From the NCBI GenBank assembly GCA_030549775.1, contig CM060174.1:15115193-15179192 (forward strand): DNA of 64,000 bases, in the 5' to 3' direction. Shown one piece after another: positions 48,031 to 60,349 of the stretch. Made by a program: the position numbers and the translations under genes. The stretch comes from Tamarix chinensis (lineage: Eukaryota; Streptophyta; Magnoliopsida; Caryophyllales; Tamaricaceae). Numbering within the stretch: position 1 is the stretch's first letter; every line of letters begins with the position of its first letter. A model generated the notes under the pieces. It was given only the letters and a program-made list of their open reading frames with translations, was not told where the DNA came from and did not search any database.

Positions 48031-51000
48031 ACCTTATACGTGGCCACCTACATGGTATGTACCATGAAAAGTTACAGTCCAAGTTGAATGAATCTACTCC
48101 TAAATTAATTCGGTTCCAACAAAGAAAATGAAATTCATTTTATTAATTTACTAGCCATTCTAAAAACTGAAAAGATTAATCTTAATATTATATTAATCTG
48201 TAGTGTAATGGATGTACATTAACCGGAATTTATCATCTCTAATGGCAAATATATAGATTCCCACTTTGCTTCAATTTATTCAAATTAATCCCCCCCTCCT
48301 AAATAATAGGAAAAAGTATATTAAATACTAAACGAAGTTTATTTACGGCTTATTAACTATTAATTATCAGCTCAACACTAACTCGTCGACTTTTTAAAAT
48401 ACTAAAATTTATCTAAAAATCAATGTTTATTTATTACAAGATCAAATAAAGAGTAAATATGATATAACTTCTCAAAATTTCTAAATTCAATATTTATAAA
48501 ATTGGACTTAAAAAAAAATTCTAAAATATTCAGAAAATTTTCAAACAAATTGATGTTTTTTGTAAAACTGGTATTTTTTTTCTCAATAAAAATATATTTT
48601 TGCAAAAAATCTAAATACTTTAGAATATTTGAAATAATAATGAAAAAACTATATTTTTTTTTTTGAAAATTCTAAATTTTTCACAAAACTGAAAAAGAAA
48701 TTTTGGGGTTTTATGAAAAACAATAATTTTACAAAATATCTAGAATTTTATTATATATATAAAAAGAAATATGAAATCTTCAATATCTATGACATATAAT
48801 AAACTATAATTTATAAAATATATAGTATGACAAAAAATATGGTCTTGTTCAATCTAATTAAGTCATTAACGGTCGATGGGATTAAAATAAAATTAGCACA
48901 AAATTTATTGTAATTTTTTCTGTCATCATTTAAATAAAATTTTGATGAAACGTAATGCCACATGCACAAAAATCGGTAAAATCAGATCATCATGCCCTCA
49001 ATAAACAATTTATATATGTAATTTACAGACTCAAATAAAAAACTGAATAACTTGGTTCTAAAACCACTATACTTTTAGAATGGATGGATTATTATATTTG
49101 GACATAATATCATTTATTCATGTCAATCAATTATTTATTCAATTTACCATTTATAGTTATATCAATTTAAGATTCCTCTCTCTCTTGCCACAAAATTATG
49201 AGCCACCAAATATTACAAGAAGCTAAATATTATATAGAGTCAATTATATTTTTGGTTCATTTGATAATTATTTTTCCTATTTAGGTTAAACTTATTTTTA
49301 TGTACAAATTAGGCCGATTTTATTTCAAATACCTTATACATGGCCACCTAGATGCAATGTGCCGTGAAAAATTATAGCCCAAGTTAAATGAATCTATTCC
49401 TAAAATAATTTTGTCCCAACACAGAAAATAAAACTCATTTTAATAATTTACTCGCTATATTAAAGAACTAATAAGATTAATCTTAATATTATATTTATCT
49501 TTAGTTTAATGGATGTACAGTAACCGGAATTTACCGTCTCTAATGGCATATATATAGATTCCCACTTTGCTTCCATTTATTCAAATTAATCCCCCCCTAA
49601 TAAATGATAGGAAAAAGTATATTAAATACTAAACGAAGTTTATTTACACCTTATTAAATATTAATTATCAACTCAACACTAACTCGTCACTTTTTTAAAT
49701 ACTAAAATTTATCTAAAAATTAATGTTCATCTATTACAAGATCAAATAAAGAGCAAATATATGATAACTTCTCAATATTTTCAAAATTCAATAATTATAA
49801 AATTGGACTTAAAAAAATGGATTTTCTAAAATAATCAGAAACTTTTCAAACAAACCGGTTTCTTTTGTAAAACCTGTATTTTTTTTCTCAAGAAAAAATA
49901 GATTTTTGTGAAAATATTAAAATAATAATAATAAAAAACTAGCTTTTTTTTTAATTCAATTTCACAAAAATTGAAATTGAAAATATAGGGTTTTATGAAA
50001 AACAATAATTTTACAAAATATCTAGAATTTTATTATATATATATATATAAATACAAAATCTTGAATATCAATGATATATAAAAAACTATAATTTATAAAA
50101 TATATAGTCTGTAAAAAAAATGGTCTTGTTTAATCTAATTTATGTCATCAATATTCAATAGGATCAAAGTAAAATTAGTACAAAATTTATTGTAATTTTT
50201 ATGTCATCATTTAAATAAAATTTTGATGAAACGTACTGCCACATGCACAAGAATCGGTAAAATCAGATCATCATGCCCTCAATAAACAATTTATATATGT
50301 AATTTACAGACTCAAATAGAAAACTGAATAACTTAGTTCTAAAACCACTATACTTTTAGAATGGATGGATTATTATATTTGGACATACTATCACTTATTC
50401 ATGTCAATCAATTATTTATTCAGTTTACCATTTATAGTTATATCAATCTAAGATTCCACTCTCTCTCTTGCCACAAAATTATGAGCCACCAAATATTACA
50501 AGAAGCTAAATATTATATAGAGTCAATTATATTTTTGGTTTGTTTGATAATTATTTTCCCTCTTTAGGTTAAACATATTTTTATGTACAAATTAGGCCGA
50601 TTTTATTTCAAATACCTTATACATGGCCGCCTAGATGCTATGTGCCGTGAAAAATTATATCCCAAGTTTAATGAATCTATTCCTAAATTAATTGTCCCAA
50701 CATAGAAAATGAAACTCATTTTAATAATTTACTCGCTATATTAAAGAACTAATAAGATTAATCTTAATATTATATTTATCTTTAGTTTAATGGATGTACA
50801 GTAACCGGAATTTACCGTCTCTAATGGCATATATATAGATTCCCACTTTGCTTCCATTTATTTAAATTAATTCCCCCCCCCTAATAAATGATAGGAAAAA
50901 GTATATTAAATACTAAACGAAGTTTATTTACACCTTATTAACTATTAATTATCAACTCAACACTAACTCGTCGACTTTTTTAAATACTAAAATTTATCTA

Positions 51001-52862
51001 AAAATTAATGTCCATCTATTAAAAGATCAAATAAAGAGCAAATATATGATAACTTCTCAATATTTATTAAATTGGAATTAAAAAAAAGGGATTTTCTAAA
51101 ATAATCAGAAACTTTTCAAACAAACTGGTTTCTTTTGTAAAACCTGTATTTTTTTTCTCAAGAAAAAATAGATTTTTGTGACAAAATCTAATTTCTTTAG
51201 AATATTAAAATAATAATAATAATAAACTAGCTTTTTTTTTGAAAATTCGAAATTGTTCACAAAATTTGAAATTGAAAATATAGGGTTTTATGAAAAACAA
51301 TAATTTTACAAAATATCTAGAATTTTATTATATATATAATAAAATACAAAATCTTGAATACCAATGATATATAAAAAACAATAATTTATAAAATATATAG
51401 TCTATCAAAAAAAATGGTCTTGTTTAATCTAATTTATGTCATCAATATTCAATAGGATCAAAGTAAAATTAGTACAAAATTTATTGTAATTTTTGTGTCA
51501 TCATTTAAATAAAATTTTGATGAAACGTACTGCCACATGCACAAAAATCGGTAAAATCAGATCATCATGCCCTCAATAAACAATTTATATATGTAATTTA
51601 CAGACTCAAATAGAAAACTGAATAACTTAGTTCTAAAACCACTATACTTTTAGAATGGATGGATTATTATATTTGGACATACTATCACTTATTCATGTCA
51701 ATCAATTATTTATTCAGTTTACCATTTATAGTTATATCAATCTAAGATTCCACTCTCTCTCTTGCCACAAAATTATGAGCCACCAAATATTACAAGAAGC
51801 TAAATATTATATAGAGTCAATTATATTTTTGGTTCATTTGATAATTATTTTCCCTCTTTAGGTTAAACATATTTTTATGTACAAATTAGGCCGATTTTAT
51901 TTCAAATACCTTATACATGGCCACCTAGATGTTATGTGCCGTGAAAAATTATAGCCCAAGTTGAATGAATCTATTCCTAAATTAATTGTCCCAACATAGA
52001 AAATGAAATTCATTTTAATAATTTACTCGCCATTTTAAAGAACTGATAAGATTAATCTTAATATTATATTTATCTCTAGTTTAATGGATGTACAATAACC
52101 AAATTTTTCCAGCTCTAATGGCATATATATAGATTCCCACTTTGCGTCAATTTATTCAAATTAATCCCCCCCAAATGATAGGAAACAGTATATTAAATAC
52201 TAAAAAGTGTTTATTTACACCTTATTAACTATTAATTATTAGCTCAACACTAACTCGTCGACTTTTTAAAATACTAAAATTTATCTAAAAATCAATGTTT
52301 ATCAATTACAAGATCAAATAAAGAGTAAATATAAGATAACTTCTCAGAATTTTCAAAATTAAATATTTACAAAATTGGACTTTGGAAAAAAAAAAGGATT
52401 TTCTAAAATATTTAGAAAATTTTCAAATAAATTGGTATTTTTGTAAAACCTATATTTTTTTCTCAAGAAAAAATCTAATACTTTAGAATATTTGAAATAA
52501 TAATAAAAAACTAGATTATTTTTTTTGAAAATTCTAAAATTTTCACAAAAGCTAAAATTGAAATTTTGGGGTTTTATGAAAAACAATGATTTTACAAAAT
52601 TTTCAAATAAATTGGTATTTTTGTACAAAATTGGACTTTGGAAAAAAAAAAGGATTTTCTAAAATATTTAGAAAATTTTCAAATAAATTGGTATTTTTGT
52701 AAAACCTATATTTTTTTCTCAAGAAAAAATCTAATACTTTAGAATATTTGAAATAATAATAAAAAACTAGATTATTTTTTTTGAAAATTCTAAAATTTTC
52801 ACAAAAGCTAAAATTGAAATTTTGGGGTTTTATGAAAAACAATGATTTTACAAAATATCTAG

Positions 52863-52901
<39 letters not shown>

Positions 52902-53429
52902 GAAAATATTTACAAAATTGGACTTTGGAAAAAAAAAGGATTTTCTAAAATATTTAGAAAATTTTCAAATAAATTGGTATTTTTGTAAAACCTATATTTT
53001 TTTCTCAAGAAAAAATCTAATACTTTAGAATATTTGAAATAATAATAAAAAACTAGATTATTTTTTTTGAAAATTCTAAAATTTTCACAAAAGCTAAAAT
53101 TGAAATTTTGGGGTTTTATGAAAAACAATGATTTTACAAAATATCTAGAATTATATATATATATTTCTAAAATATTTACAAAATTAAATATTTACAAAAT
53201 TGGACTTTGGAAAAAAAAAGGATTTTCTAAAATATTTAGAAAATTTTCAAATAAATTGGTATTTTTGTAAAACCTATATTTTTTTCTCAAGAAAAAATCT
53301 AATACTTTAGAATATTTGAAATAATAATAAAAAACTAGATTATTTTTTTGAAAATTCTAAAATTTTCACAAAAGCTAAAATTGAAATTTTGGGGTTTTAT
53401 GAAAAACAATGATTTTACAAAATATCTAG

Positions 53430-53482
<53 letters not shown>

Positions 53483-54010
53483 ATATGAAATCTTGAATAC
53501 CTATTATATATAAGAAACTATAATTTATAAAATATGTAGTCTTTCAAAAAAAATATGATCTTGTTTAATCTAATTTATGTCATCAATAGTCAATAGGATC
53601 AAAATAAAATATTACAAAATTTATTGTAATTTTTGTGTTTTCATTTAAATAAAATTTTGATGCCATATGCACAAGAATCCATAAAATCTGCTCATCATCC
53701 CCTCAATAAACAATTTATATATGTAATTTATAGACTCAAATAGAAAACGGAATAACTTGGTTCTAAAACAACTATCCTTTTAGAATGGATGGATTATTAT
53801 ATTTGGACATACTATTACTTATTCATGTCAATCAATTATTTATTCAATTTACCATTTATATTAATATCAATCTAATATTTATCTCTCTCTTGCCACAAAT
53901 TTATGAGCCACCAAATATTACAAGAAGCTAAATATTATATAGAGTCCATTACATTTTAGGTTCATGTGATAATTATTTTTCCTAGTTAGGTTAAACATAT
54001 TTTTATGTAC
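48031..54010. repeat. Tandem array of four units of about 1.3 kb
   Basis: Units start at 'accttatac(a/g)tggcc' at 48031, 49331, 50614 and 51908, so the period is 1300, 1283 and 1294 bp. Every unit carries the landmarks in order: 'gatgtac(a)ttaaccgg', 'ccccc' run, 'aacactaactcgtc', 'gttttatgaaaaacaa', 'tgccacatgcac', 'gatggattattatatttgg' and 'gagccaccaaatattacaag'. Units 2 and 3 are the most alike; they share a 68-codon ORF (50361-50567 and 51655-51861) with a single residue difference. Unit 4 is enlarged to about 2.1 kb by an inner array. No TIRs, coding or RNA gene signals are seen. It begins about 1 kb upstream of the YUCCA gene. Confidence 0.93.
52360..53460. repeat. Nested sub-array in the fourth unit, period 256-286 bp
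   Basis: Four copies of a block with 'ttcaaataaattggtatttt' at about 52425, 52681, 52967 and 53249, plus an extra short piece at about 52605. Each copy spans 'ggattttctaaaatatttag' to 'gttttatgaaaaacaatg', and the last three end in a variable (AT)n run (52866-52897, 53153-53163, 53434-53459). The copies are almost identical to each other, far more than the 1.3-kb units are, which points to recent amplification. Confidence 0.93.
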
Positions 54011-54649
54011 AAAATAGGCTAATTTTTATAACTAACTTTCCTTTATAACATTTTTATTATAACAAAGTTACTATTGCTTACTTAATTTTCCTAATATATA
54101 TCCATAATATTTTCCAATAATATTTACTCACATATATACTAATTAGCTAAATACATAATACTAGTATCAATGTATGCATCAATAAGTTTGTAAAAGATAT
54201 ATTACATATATATACTATGTCATCGTTAATGATACTAAATGCTTGTAATAGATGTATACTAATTGCTACACATTTATTAAAAATACTATATGCTATACCT
54301 TATATTTAATATATATTACACACTCGAGAGATATAGTACATATATGTAGACACACACACACACATCATTGGTCAAAGATAATATATACTATATATTATAG
54401 ACTCATCAAAGATACTATATATATGCATTGTACATTTATTAAAGATACTATGTTAAATTTTTAATAATGATACAATGTACTATATGTTTAATGTTTGTCA
54501 AAAATACTATATATCATATCTTACATATTTGTCAAAGATATTATATATTGTATACTAATAGTATACATTTGTCAAAAATACCATTTATTATATACCGTGC
54601 ATTGTTTATTGAATATATTATACACAAGGTCACTAGCTATATATGTAAT
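54011..54649. repeat. Degenerate AT-rich repeats
   Basis: From about 54250 to 54620 a loose unit such as 'catttgtcaaagatactata' plus 'tattgtata' recurs about eight times at 35-60-bp spacing, with a (CA)n run near 54350. The two small ORFs here reflect the repeat. Confidence 0.6.
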
Positions 54650-55315
54650 CGTAACACTCTAAGTTGATACAACTTGGAGTGTTTTTGAATTGACTAACTA
54701 ACCTCACAAAGCAACATAAGTCCTTTCAAAGTGCTTTATCCATACTCTTGGCTTCTCAAGAAAATTTAAAAAGAAAAATTAAACTTTCTAGGAGGGTCAC
54801 ATATCCTAAAAATTAAGCATGTTTAAAATAGGAATCATAAAAAAAATGGTAAACTATGTTGATGTAAGTAGTCATATCAATACTTATAACACTTTACATA
54901 ATTTTGGAGGACATTACATTCAGCCCCACTCAAGAACGCAATGTCCTCGTTGGGCCTAACCATTTTTTTTGTCTCAATATAATATATCTCTAGAATCATC
55001 CCACTAGGCAACAAACTTGCTCATCCAAGTTTAGCTTGTGGTGGTGGTTTCACTCTTATACAATTTGTAACACCCTGAGCTGATGCAATCACACGGGGTT
55101 ATCCTAGAATACTTTTGAATTATCCTCACTTTAGCACTTTTTGAGAAAATTCTAGAAGCTTTACGGAAGGGTTACCCATCTTAAAAATTGCTCCATAGAA
55201 AGTACACTTAACTATGGAGTTCTTAAGAAAAAATCATATAAGGATGGTATACCATATTGATATAAATAGCCATATCAATCCTTATATAACTCTACACAAT
55301 TTTCAGGGCATTACA
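54650..55315 (-). mobile_element. Cassandra-type TRIM retrotransposon, 666 bp
   Basis: A terminal-repeat retrotransposon in miniature: LTR 54650-54918 (269 bp), inner part 54919-55065 (147 bp), LTR 55066-55315 (250 bp). Ends are of TGTAA...TTACA type. On the minus strand each LTR contains a 5S rRNA-like stretch: AGAACTCCATAGTTAAG ... GATGGGTAACC in the 55066 copy, and AACATGCTTA ... GGATATGTGACC in the 54650 copy. The inner part begins AATTGTATAAGAGTG, a degraded initiator tRNA-Met primer site (TGGTATCAGAG), and ends in a purine-rich 'gagtggggctg'. The flanks gtaat (54645) and gtaac (55316) form a 5-bp duplication with one mismatch. No protein is encoded, as expected. Confidence 0.88.
55163..55226 (-). 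ncRNA. 5S rRNA-like segment in the TRIM LTR (non-functional relic)
   Basis: Minus-strand reading aligns with the 3' half of plant 5S rRNA from 'agaactcc.aagttaag.g.gctt' to 'ggatgggtgacc'. It includes the region of the internal RNA polymerase III C box. Many substitutions make it unlikely to be a working 5S gene. Its presence is the diagnostic mark of Cassandra LTRs. Confidence 0.75.
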
Positions 55316-57540
55316 GTAACACCCCAAACTTTACTACAAAAAAAATTTATCTTTTAAGCTGAAGTATTAACATAATATAGTGGGTGTTATCGCTACACTT
55401 AGCAAGAATCTAGTCCATACTTTTCTCGTACTAAGTGTAAGATTAAAATGTTGTGATAAATAAATCAAAATTTATGGAAATAGATAGAATTGACGAAAAG
55501 GCTTAAATAAATTTAACATAAGAATAGAGTACAAAGTACATGATCCAAATAATACAATACATAAAAAGAAGAAGAGGGGGAAAAAGGATGAAAAGTCCAA
55601 AAGATATGTATAGAATCTAGGAAACATAACATGTGTAACATCAGATAAATATAACTCTATGCCCTAACCTCAGGGTATAAAACCGCACCACACCATCTGA
55701 GGAACCTTTTCAAAGTTAAAAGGATCATCATCAAATACCTACAACACAATGTCTATAAATGTGTTCTATTAGTACACATTTTGTACCGAGTAATATAACT
55801 ATACTAAATAGATATGATTATACATAAAACCCATGCAAATAAAGTAATAGAACATACAATAACAAGATGATAACATGCTTACATATATATGTCAATTGAT
55901 AAGAAGAAAACTAAACCATTAAACATAAAATAATGTAATACAAATGTACATATAGATGGGATTCACTGATTATTATATTTTATTATTGTGATTACAACCA
56001 ACATATTATATGAACTTGAGGATGGGGACTCAAAGAAATCATAACAACTAATCTAGTACACGAACGGTACTAATATTTGACAGCTCGCCCAAAAAAGCAA
56101 CCAAACCACCAAATAATAGGATACTTAATCACTTAAGTATGCATACCCTTTATAGGGTCGAAATATATCGAGACACTTATAGATTAAAAGAAGGCTTATA
56201 TTGAACTCATAAGGAACCCAAGATCACAAAATAGAAAATACTAGAATGGTACCAAGTGAATACCAAACCTGACTCGGATAGTTATCTCGAAAGGTACAAG
56301 TTTCGACTCAAGATCTTTCACTTTAAGTTATTATATTTTTTATCAAAGATTTAAATCAAATAAGAACAAAGACCCATAAAATATCACTTAATCACTTCTA
56401 TGAACATAAACTAATTACTTTATTAAATTCTGATACTATCCACACACTTGATTAATAGAGGAGTTAAGACTTAAACCCTTTAGAGCACAAATTCCCATTA
56501 ACATGTCATTAAAGCTCAATTGAATATATGAAACATTAATGCCTAAGGAAGATTATTAAGGCATGAAAGGTGAAGCCAAATTATTGGGGCATTAAAGCCC
56601 AAGTTCCATGTCATGAAAGACCCAATAAAAAAGTATATCTCAATGTACATTAATCCAATTATTCGAGACAAGGATCAATAGCCAACATTTAAGTCATTAA
56701 AGGGTTCACTTATAAGGTCAAATTTTAAAACTAGTTTAAAGGCACATAAAATGACTAAAATATTTTTAAGGTCAACTAATTTACCTTAATATTAAAAAAG
56801 GTGTATTTAGTGCTAAAATGATTATACTTAACCAATTATTTTCTCAGAATGAAATATAAATAGGACACCAAAATAAAATACTAAGATTACTCAATGCACC
56901 CAAAGTCTCTTTCTCCTTTTTTTTTTGTTCTTCCTTAATTAAGTATTTTAATTAAAGGCCTCTAGGTTTACTTATCAAATGTCACCCAAATTTCAAACTT
57001 ATACATTTAAACTTATTTTATTAACAAAATATTCAATAAGCCTCAAAATTTCTAGAATTGACTTATAATTGCAAAAATGCCCTTATTCACCCAAAATTAT
57101 CTTAAACATCTAAATTCATAACTTACTCAAAGCAACAACATCAAACCCTCACATATCATATACCAAAATTTATGTAAAAGACCCAATTAAGATAATGGTG
57201 CACTTAAAACTTTCAAAATTAATCAATAATGCCCAATATACCCATGTCTAAATATGTCCAAAACCTTAAAAAAAATATTTCAACTCTAAACGATCCAAAA
57301 TTCATAACCTACCTTCTATACCCTATCATACATACAATGGAATACTTAGATAAATTTAAAACAATCAAAAATCACATAAAATAATAAGGACAAGAGCTAA
57401 ACTACTAGAATTTAGGCATATTTATCACGATTGTACCAAAAATTCAACACAATTACACTAAATATTCATCACCTTTCTAGTAGACCTATGAACATGTAAA
57501 AATCACGCAAATTATTATAATAATTCATATTTTATTAAGT
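55316..57540 (-). mobile_element. Long LTR copy 'H', minus orientation, 3' part
   Basis: Starts ..GTAACACCCCAAACTTTACTAC, whose leading T lies on the far side of the TRIM (54644). The hallmark 'atcgctacacttagc' at about 55390 and 'gtactaagtgtaag' at about 55430 follow, and the 'aagtatgcataccctttata' block at about 56133 matches 2245 and 25598. It becomes featureless AT-rich sequence after about 57000. The 5' end was not found. Confidence 0.6.
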
Positions 57541-58372
57541 TGAATTTCATTAAGCTTAATGATTTTATTAGAATAATTTGAAGAAAATGTTTAATTATTG
57601 TAATTTTGATTCATTCTATGATTTTACTCATGCTTTGGAATTTATATTAGAATTTAGTTCATTGTTGTCGTTATACATTATTCTAGCTAAATTTGTTCAT
57701 GGTAATAATTTTACTATATCCATATGATTTTGATTTCCAATACCATGTGTTTTAGTTTTTAATATTTTTAATTTTTTTATTATAATTTTATCGTGTTATT
57801 ACGACATTATTTAGAAGTTATATTTCTTTAATGAAATAAATTATTTAAATTATAAATTATCCTTTAAAATAGTAAGATCATTTTAATAATTTTTTATCAA
57901 TAGAAAATACTTCCATCTTTGAATTTATCTATTTTATGAAGTCGATAAATTTTTTTTGAAAGTTTTAAATTAAAAAGATTTTCATAACGTATTCATGACA
58001 TATTTTTGAAATTAATTCTCTTCCATTTTTTGTATTTGGTTTACAGAAGACCTTTTTTACAAAATATTTAAATTAATCCCAGATCCTTATAATTTGATTT
58101 AAATATTTTTCTAGATATTTTTTAATATTTTTTGAGATCAAAATATGTATTTTCATAAATAATATAAGTCCTCATGCTCATTTATATTTTCTTCTAAAAG
58201 CTTTTCTGAAATCCTTTAAATACCTTTTATATTGATTTTATACCATTGGTTATTTACAAAATGATTTTTGTTAAATGAATTTTAGGTAGAATCACCCATT
58301 AACATTTTTAGGTATTTTATACTTTATTTTGTATATGTGTAATAATAATAATGATAAATCCAACCAGACCCC
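57541..58372. other. AT-rich spacer
   Basis: About 830 bp of T-rich sequence between two LTR copies. Nothing recognisable. Confidence 0.45.
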
Positions 58373-58969
58373 CAATAACACCCCTAAATTTTGGAACTTA
58401 AAATTTTCTTTTTTTAAAGAGTTAATAGCAGAAGCCAAAATACAAAACGTAGGGGTGTCACGCCACATCCAACATGGAAGAGGCACTCTCTATGTCCAAT
58501 ATATGTTGGGTGCAAGGCAAAAGTAACCTTACACCTAAGAATCAAGTGTGGGAAGCACTTAATTCCACTACGATAGAGGATACAAAATAGAGAGAAGGGA
58601 ATAAATAATAAAAATAGAGGACTAAGAGTCCAAAGAGAGATAGAGATATTCAAATAACTATACCCTTTACTGAATCGATTTAGTGCTTACCCAAGGCAAG
58701 CACATCAAGCTAATAATCATCAATCACCTGCAAAATAGGGTGGATCTACTCGTTGGATTAAGCGGCAGCCGAAAAAGAATAATGAGTATGCTACATACTG
58801 AGTAAGGTAACAATACAGTTGAAACCAAGAAAGCATATAATTATATACATTCACAGCTGAAAGTAGTATACATGTGAGATACAAAAAAAACAATACAAGA
58901 TAATTACTAGTCCAGATTCATATTATTAGATGTGTCATGATCCATTCTTTTTATGTACGTTGAGTTTAA

Positions 58970-59375
58970 GGACCCCACTATTTTAAATCCGATGGAACAG
59001 ACTGAACACCTCACAGGGCAAAACACTCCAAGCCACTATTATTAAGTCAGTGGAACAAACTCTACATGTCCTAGGAAAAAATACTCCTAGCCACTATTCT
59101 TAAACTGGTGGAACGGTCTGAAACATCTCTCAAGACATAACGCGCGTGGCCACTATTACTAAGTTGGTGGAAAGAACTCTACACCTTAATCCTGACTCAC
59201 GTAATCTTTTACTATAAGTGATTAGTGTCTTAATCATTGGTTACTTATCTTAGACTCATATTATCTTTTATGTTGAGATTAGGCCCCACTATTCTTCACA
59301 TGATGATTGGTCACCTCCCAGGGTAAAACGAGCCTGGCCACTATTATTAAGCTGGTGGAACGGAATTAGAAACAC
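58970..59375 (-). repeat. LTR motif array 'ccactattattaa..ggtggaac', reverse orientation
   Basis: At least five copies of the reverse-complement unit ('gccactattattaagctggt', 'ggaacggtctg', 'agggcaaaacactcc'), corresponding to the forward array at 11880-12450 but strongly diverged. Confidence 0.7.
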
Positions 59376-59546
59376 CTCGGCCCAACTTACGTGATCTTTC
59401 AATTTAAATGATTAGTGCCTTATTTATGATTTTTTTATGATTAATAAACATAATTAATGTAAGCTAGACATCAATATACATATAACAAGATTGTTCTCAA
59501 AGATTAAGATGCTCATTATTTCCGAAAACCCTAAATTCACAATTTA

Positions 59547-60349
59547 GGGTATGTTTGGGATGAGAAAAATGGATTAAGGGGGAATGATTAAGGAGATAAT
59601 GATTAAGGGAGGAAATTTATCCATCTTTCATGTTTGGTATGTAAAGGTAAATTATTCAAGGGAATATTTTTCTTATATTTGGTTTGAGAGGAATAACTTA
59701 TGTTAGCATAATATATTATTTTACTTCATTCACATGAAAAATTAGTAATATTTTTTATTAGATATAAACAATTATTTATTACATAAATCAAAATTTAATA
59801 TATTACATTTTTTAATTTAATTTTTATAAATATCTATAATTAGTAGAAAAATACGTAAATATTTTCTTTATACACACAAGCATATATTATATATACTATA
59901 TATTTGCCATTTTTAATGCAGTATCAAAATTTTGGGACAGAGAAAAATATATCTATAAACTAGATGAAAAATAAGTGCACCTTGAGATTTAATTTTGAAA
60001 TGGGAAAACAGTAATGTAATAGGTAGTACTAGTAGTAGTATTGCAATTAAATTTAAAATATATAATGCTGGATCACAGCATTTGATTATCTGACGACACG
60101 TTTAACTGCTAAAGAAAATGATCTACATACAGCATAGGATGTCGAGAGGTAGGCACACTCAGACAGATAAGAGTCTGAAGACATAGAGAAGAAAATCACC
60201 CAAGGATTCAAATGGGAAATTATTTTCCCTCATCAAGTAGTATAATTTTACTCTAGAATAAATTTTTTCTTATACCAAACATAAAAGAAAAGGAAAATAA
60301 TTTTCCTTGTATTTTTTACACCTGCTCTACCCCCATAACAAATATAACC
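59547..60349. mobile_element. PIF/Harbinger-type (Tourist-like) MITE, 803 bp
   Basis: Flanked by TTA on both sides (59544-59546 and 60350-60352). The left end reads GGGTATGTTTGGGATG; the reverse complement of the right end reads GGTTATATTTGTTATGG (about 12 of 16 alike). Inner inverted blocks also pair ('catgtttggtatgtaaa' near 59629 with 'tttcttttatgtttggtat' on the other strand near 60290). No transposase; the centre is AT-rich. Confidence 0.75.

Noticed and set aside
50361..51861. Nearly identical 68-codon ORFs in two tandem units
   Set aside because: Conserved because the tandem units are nearly identical as DNA; the frame is broken in the other two units.
55163..55226. Working 5S rRNA gene
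   Set aside because: Only part of 5S is present with many changes, inside a retrotransposon LTR.
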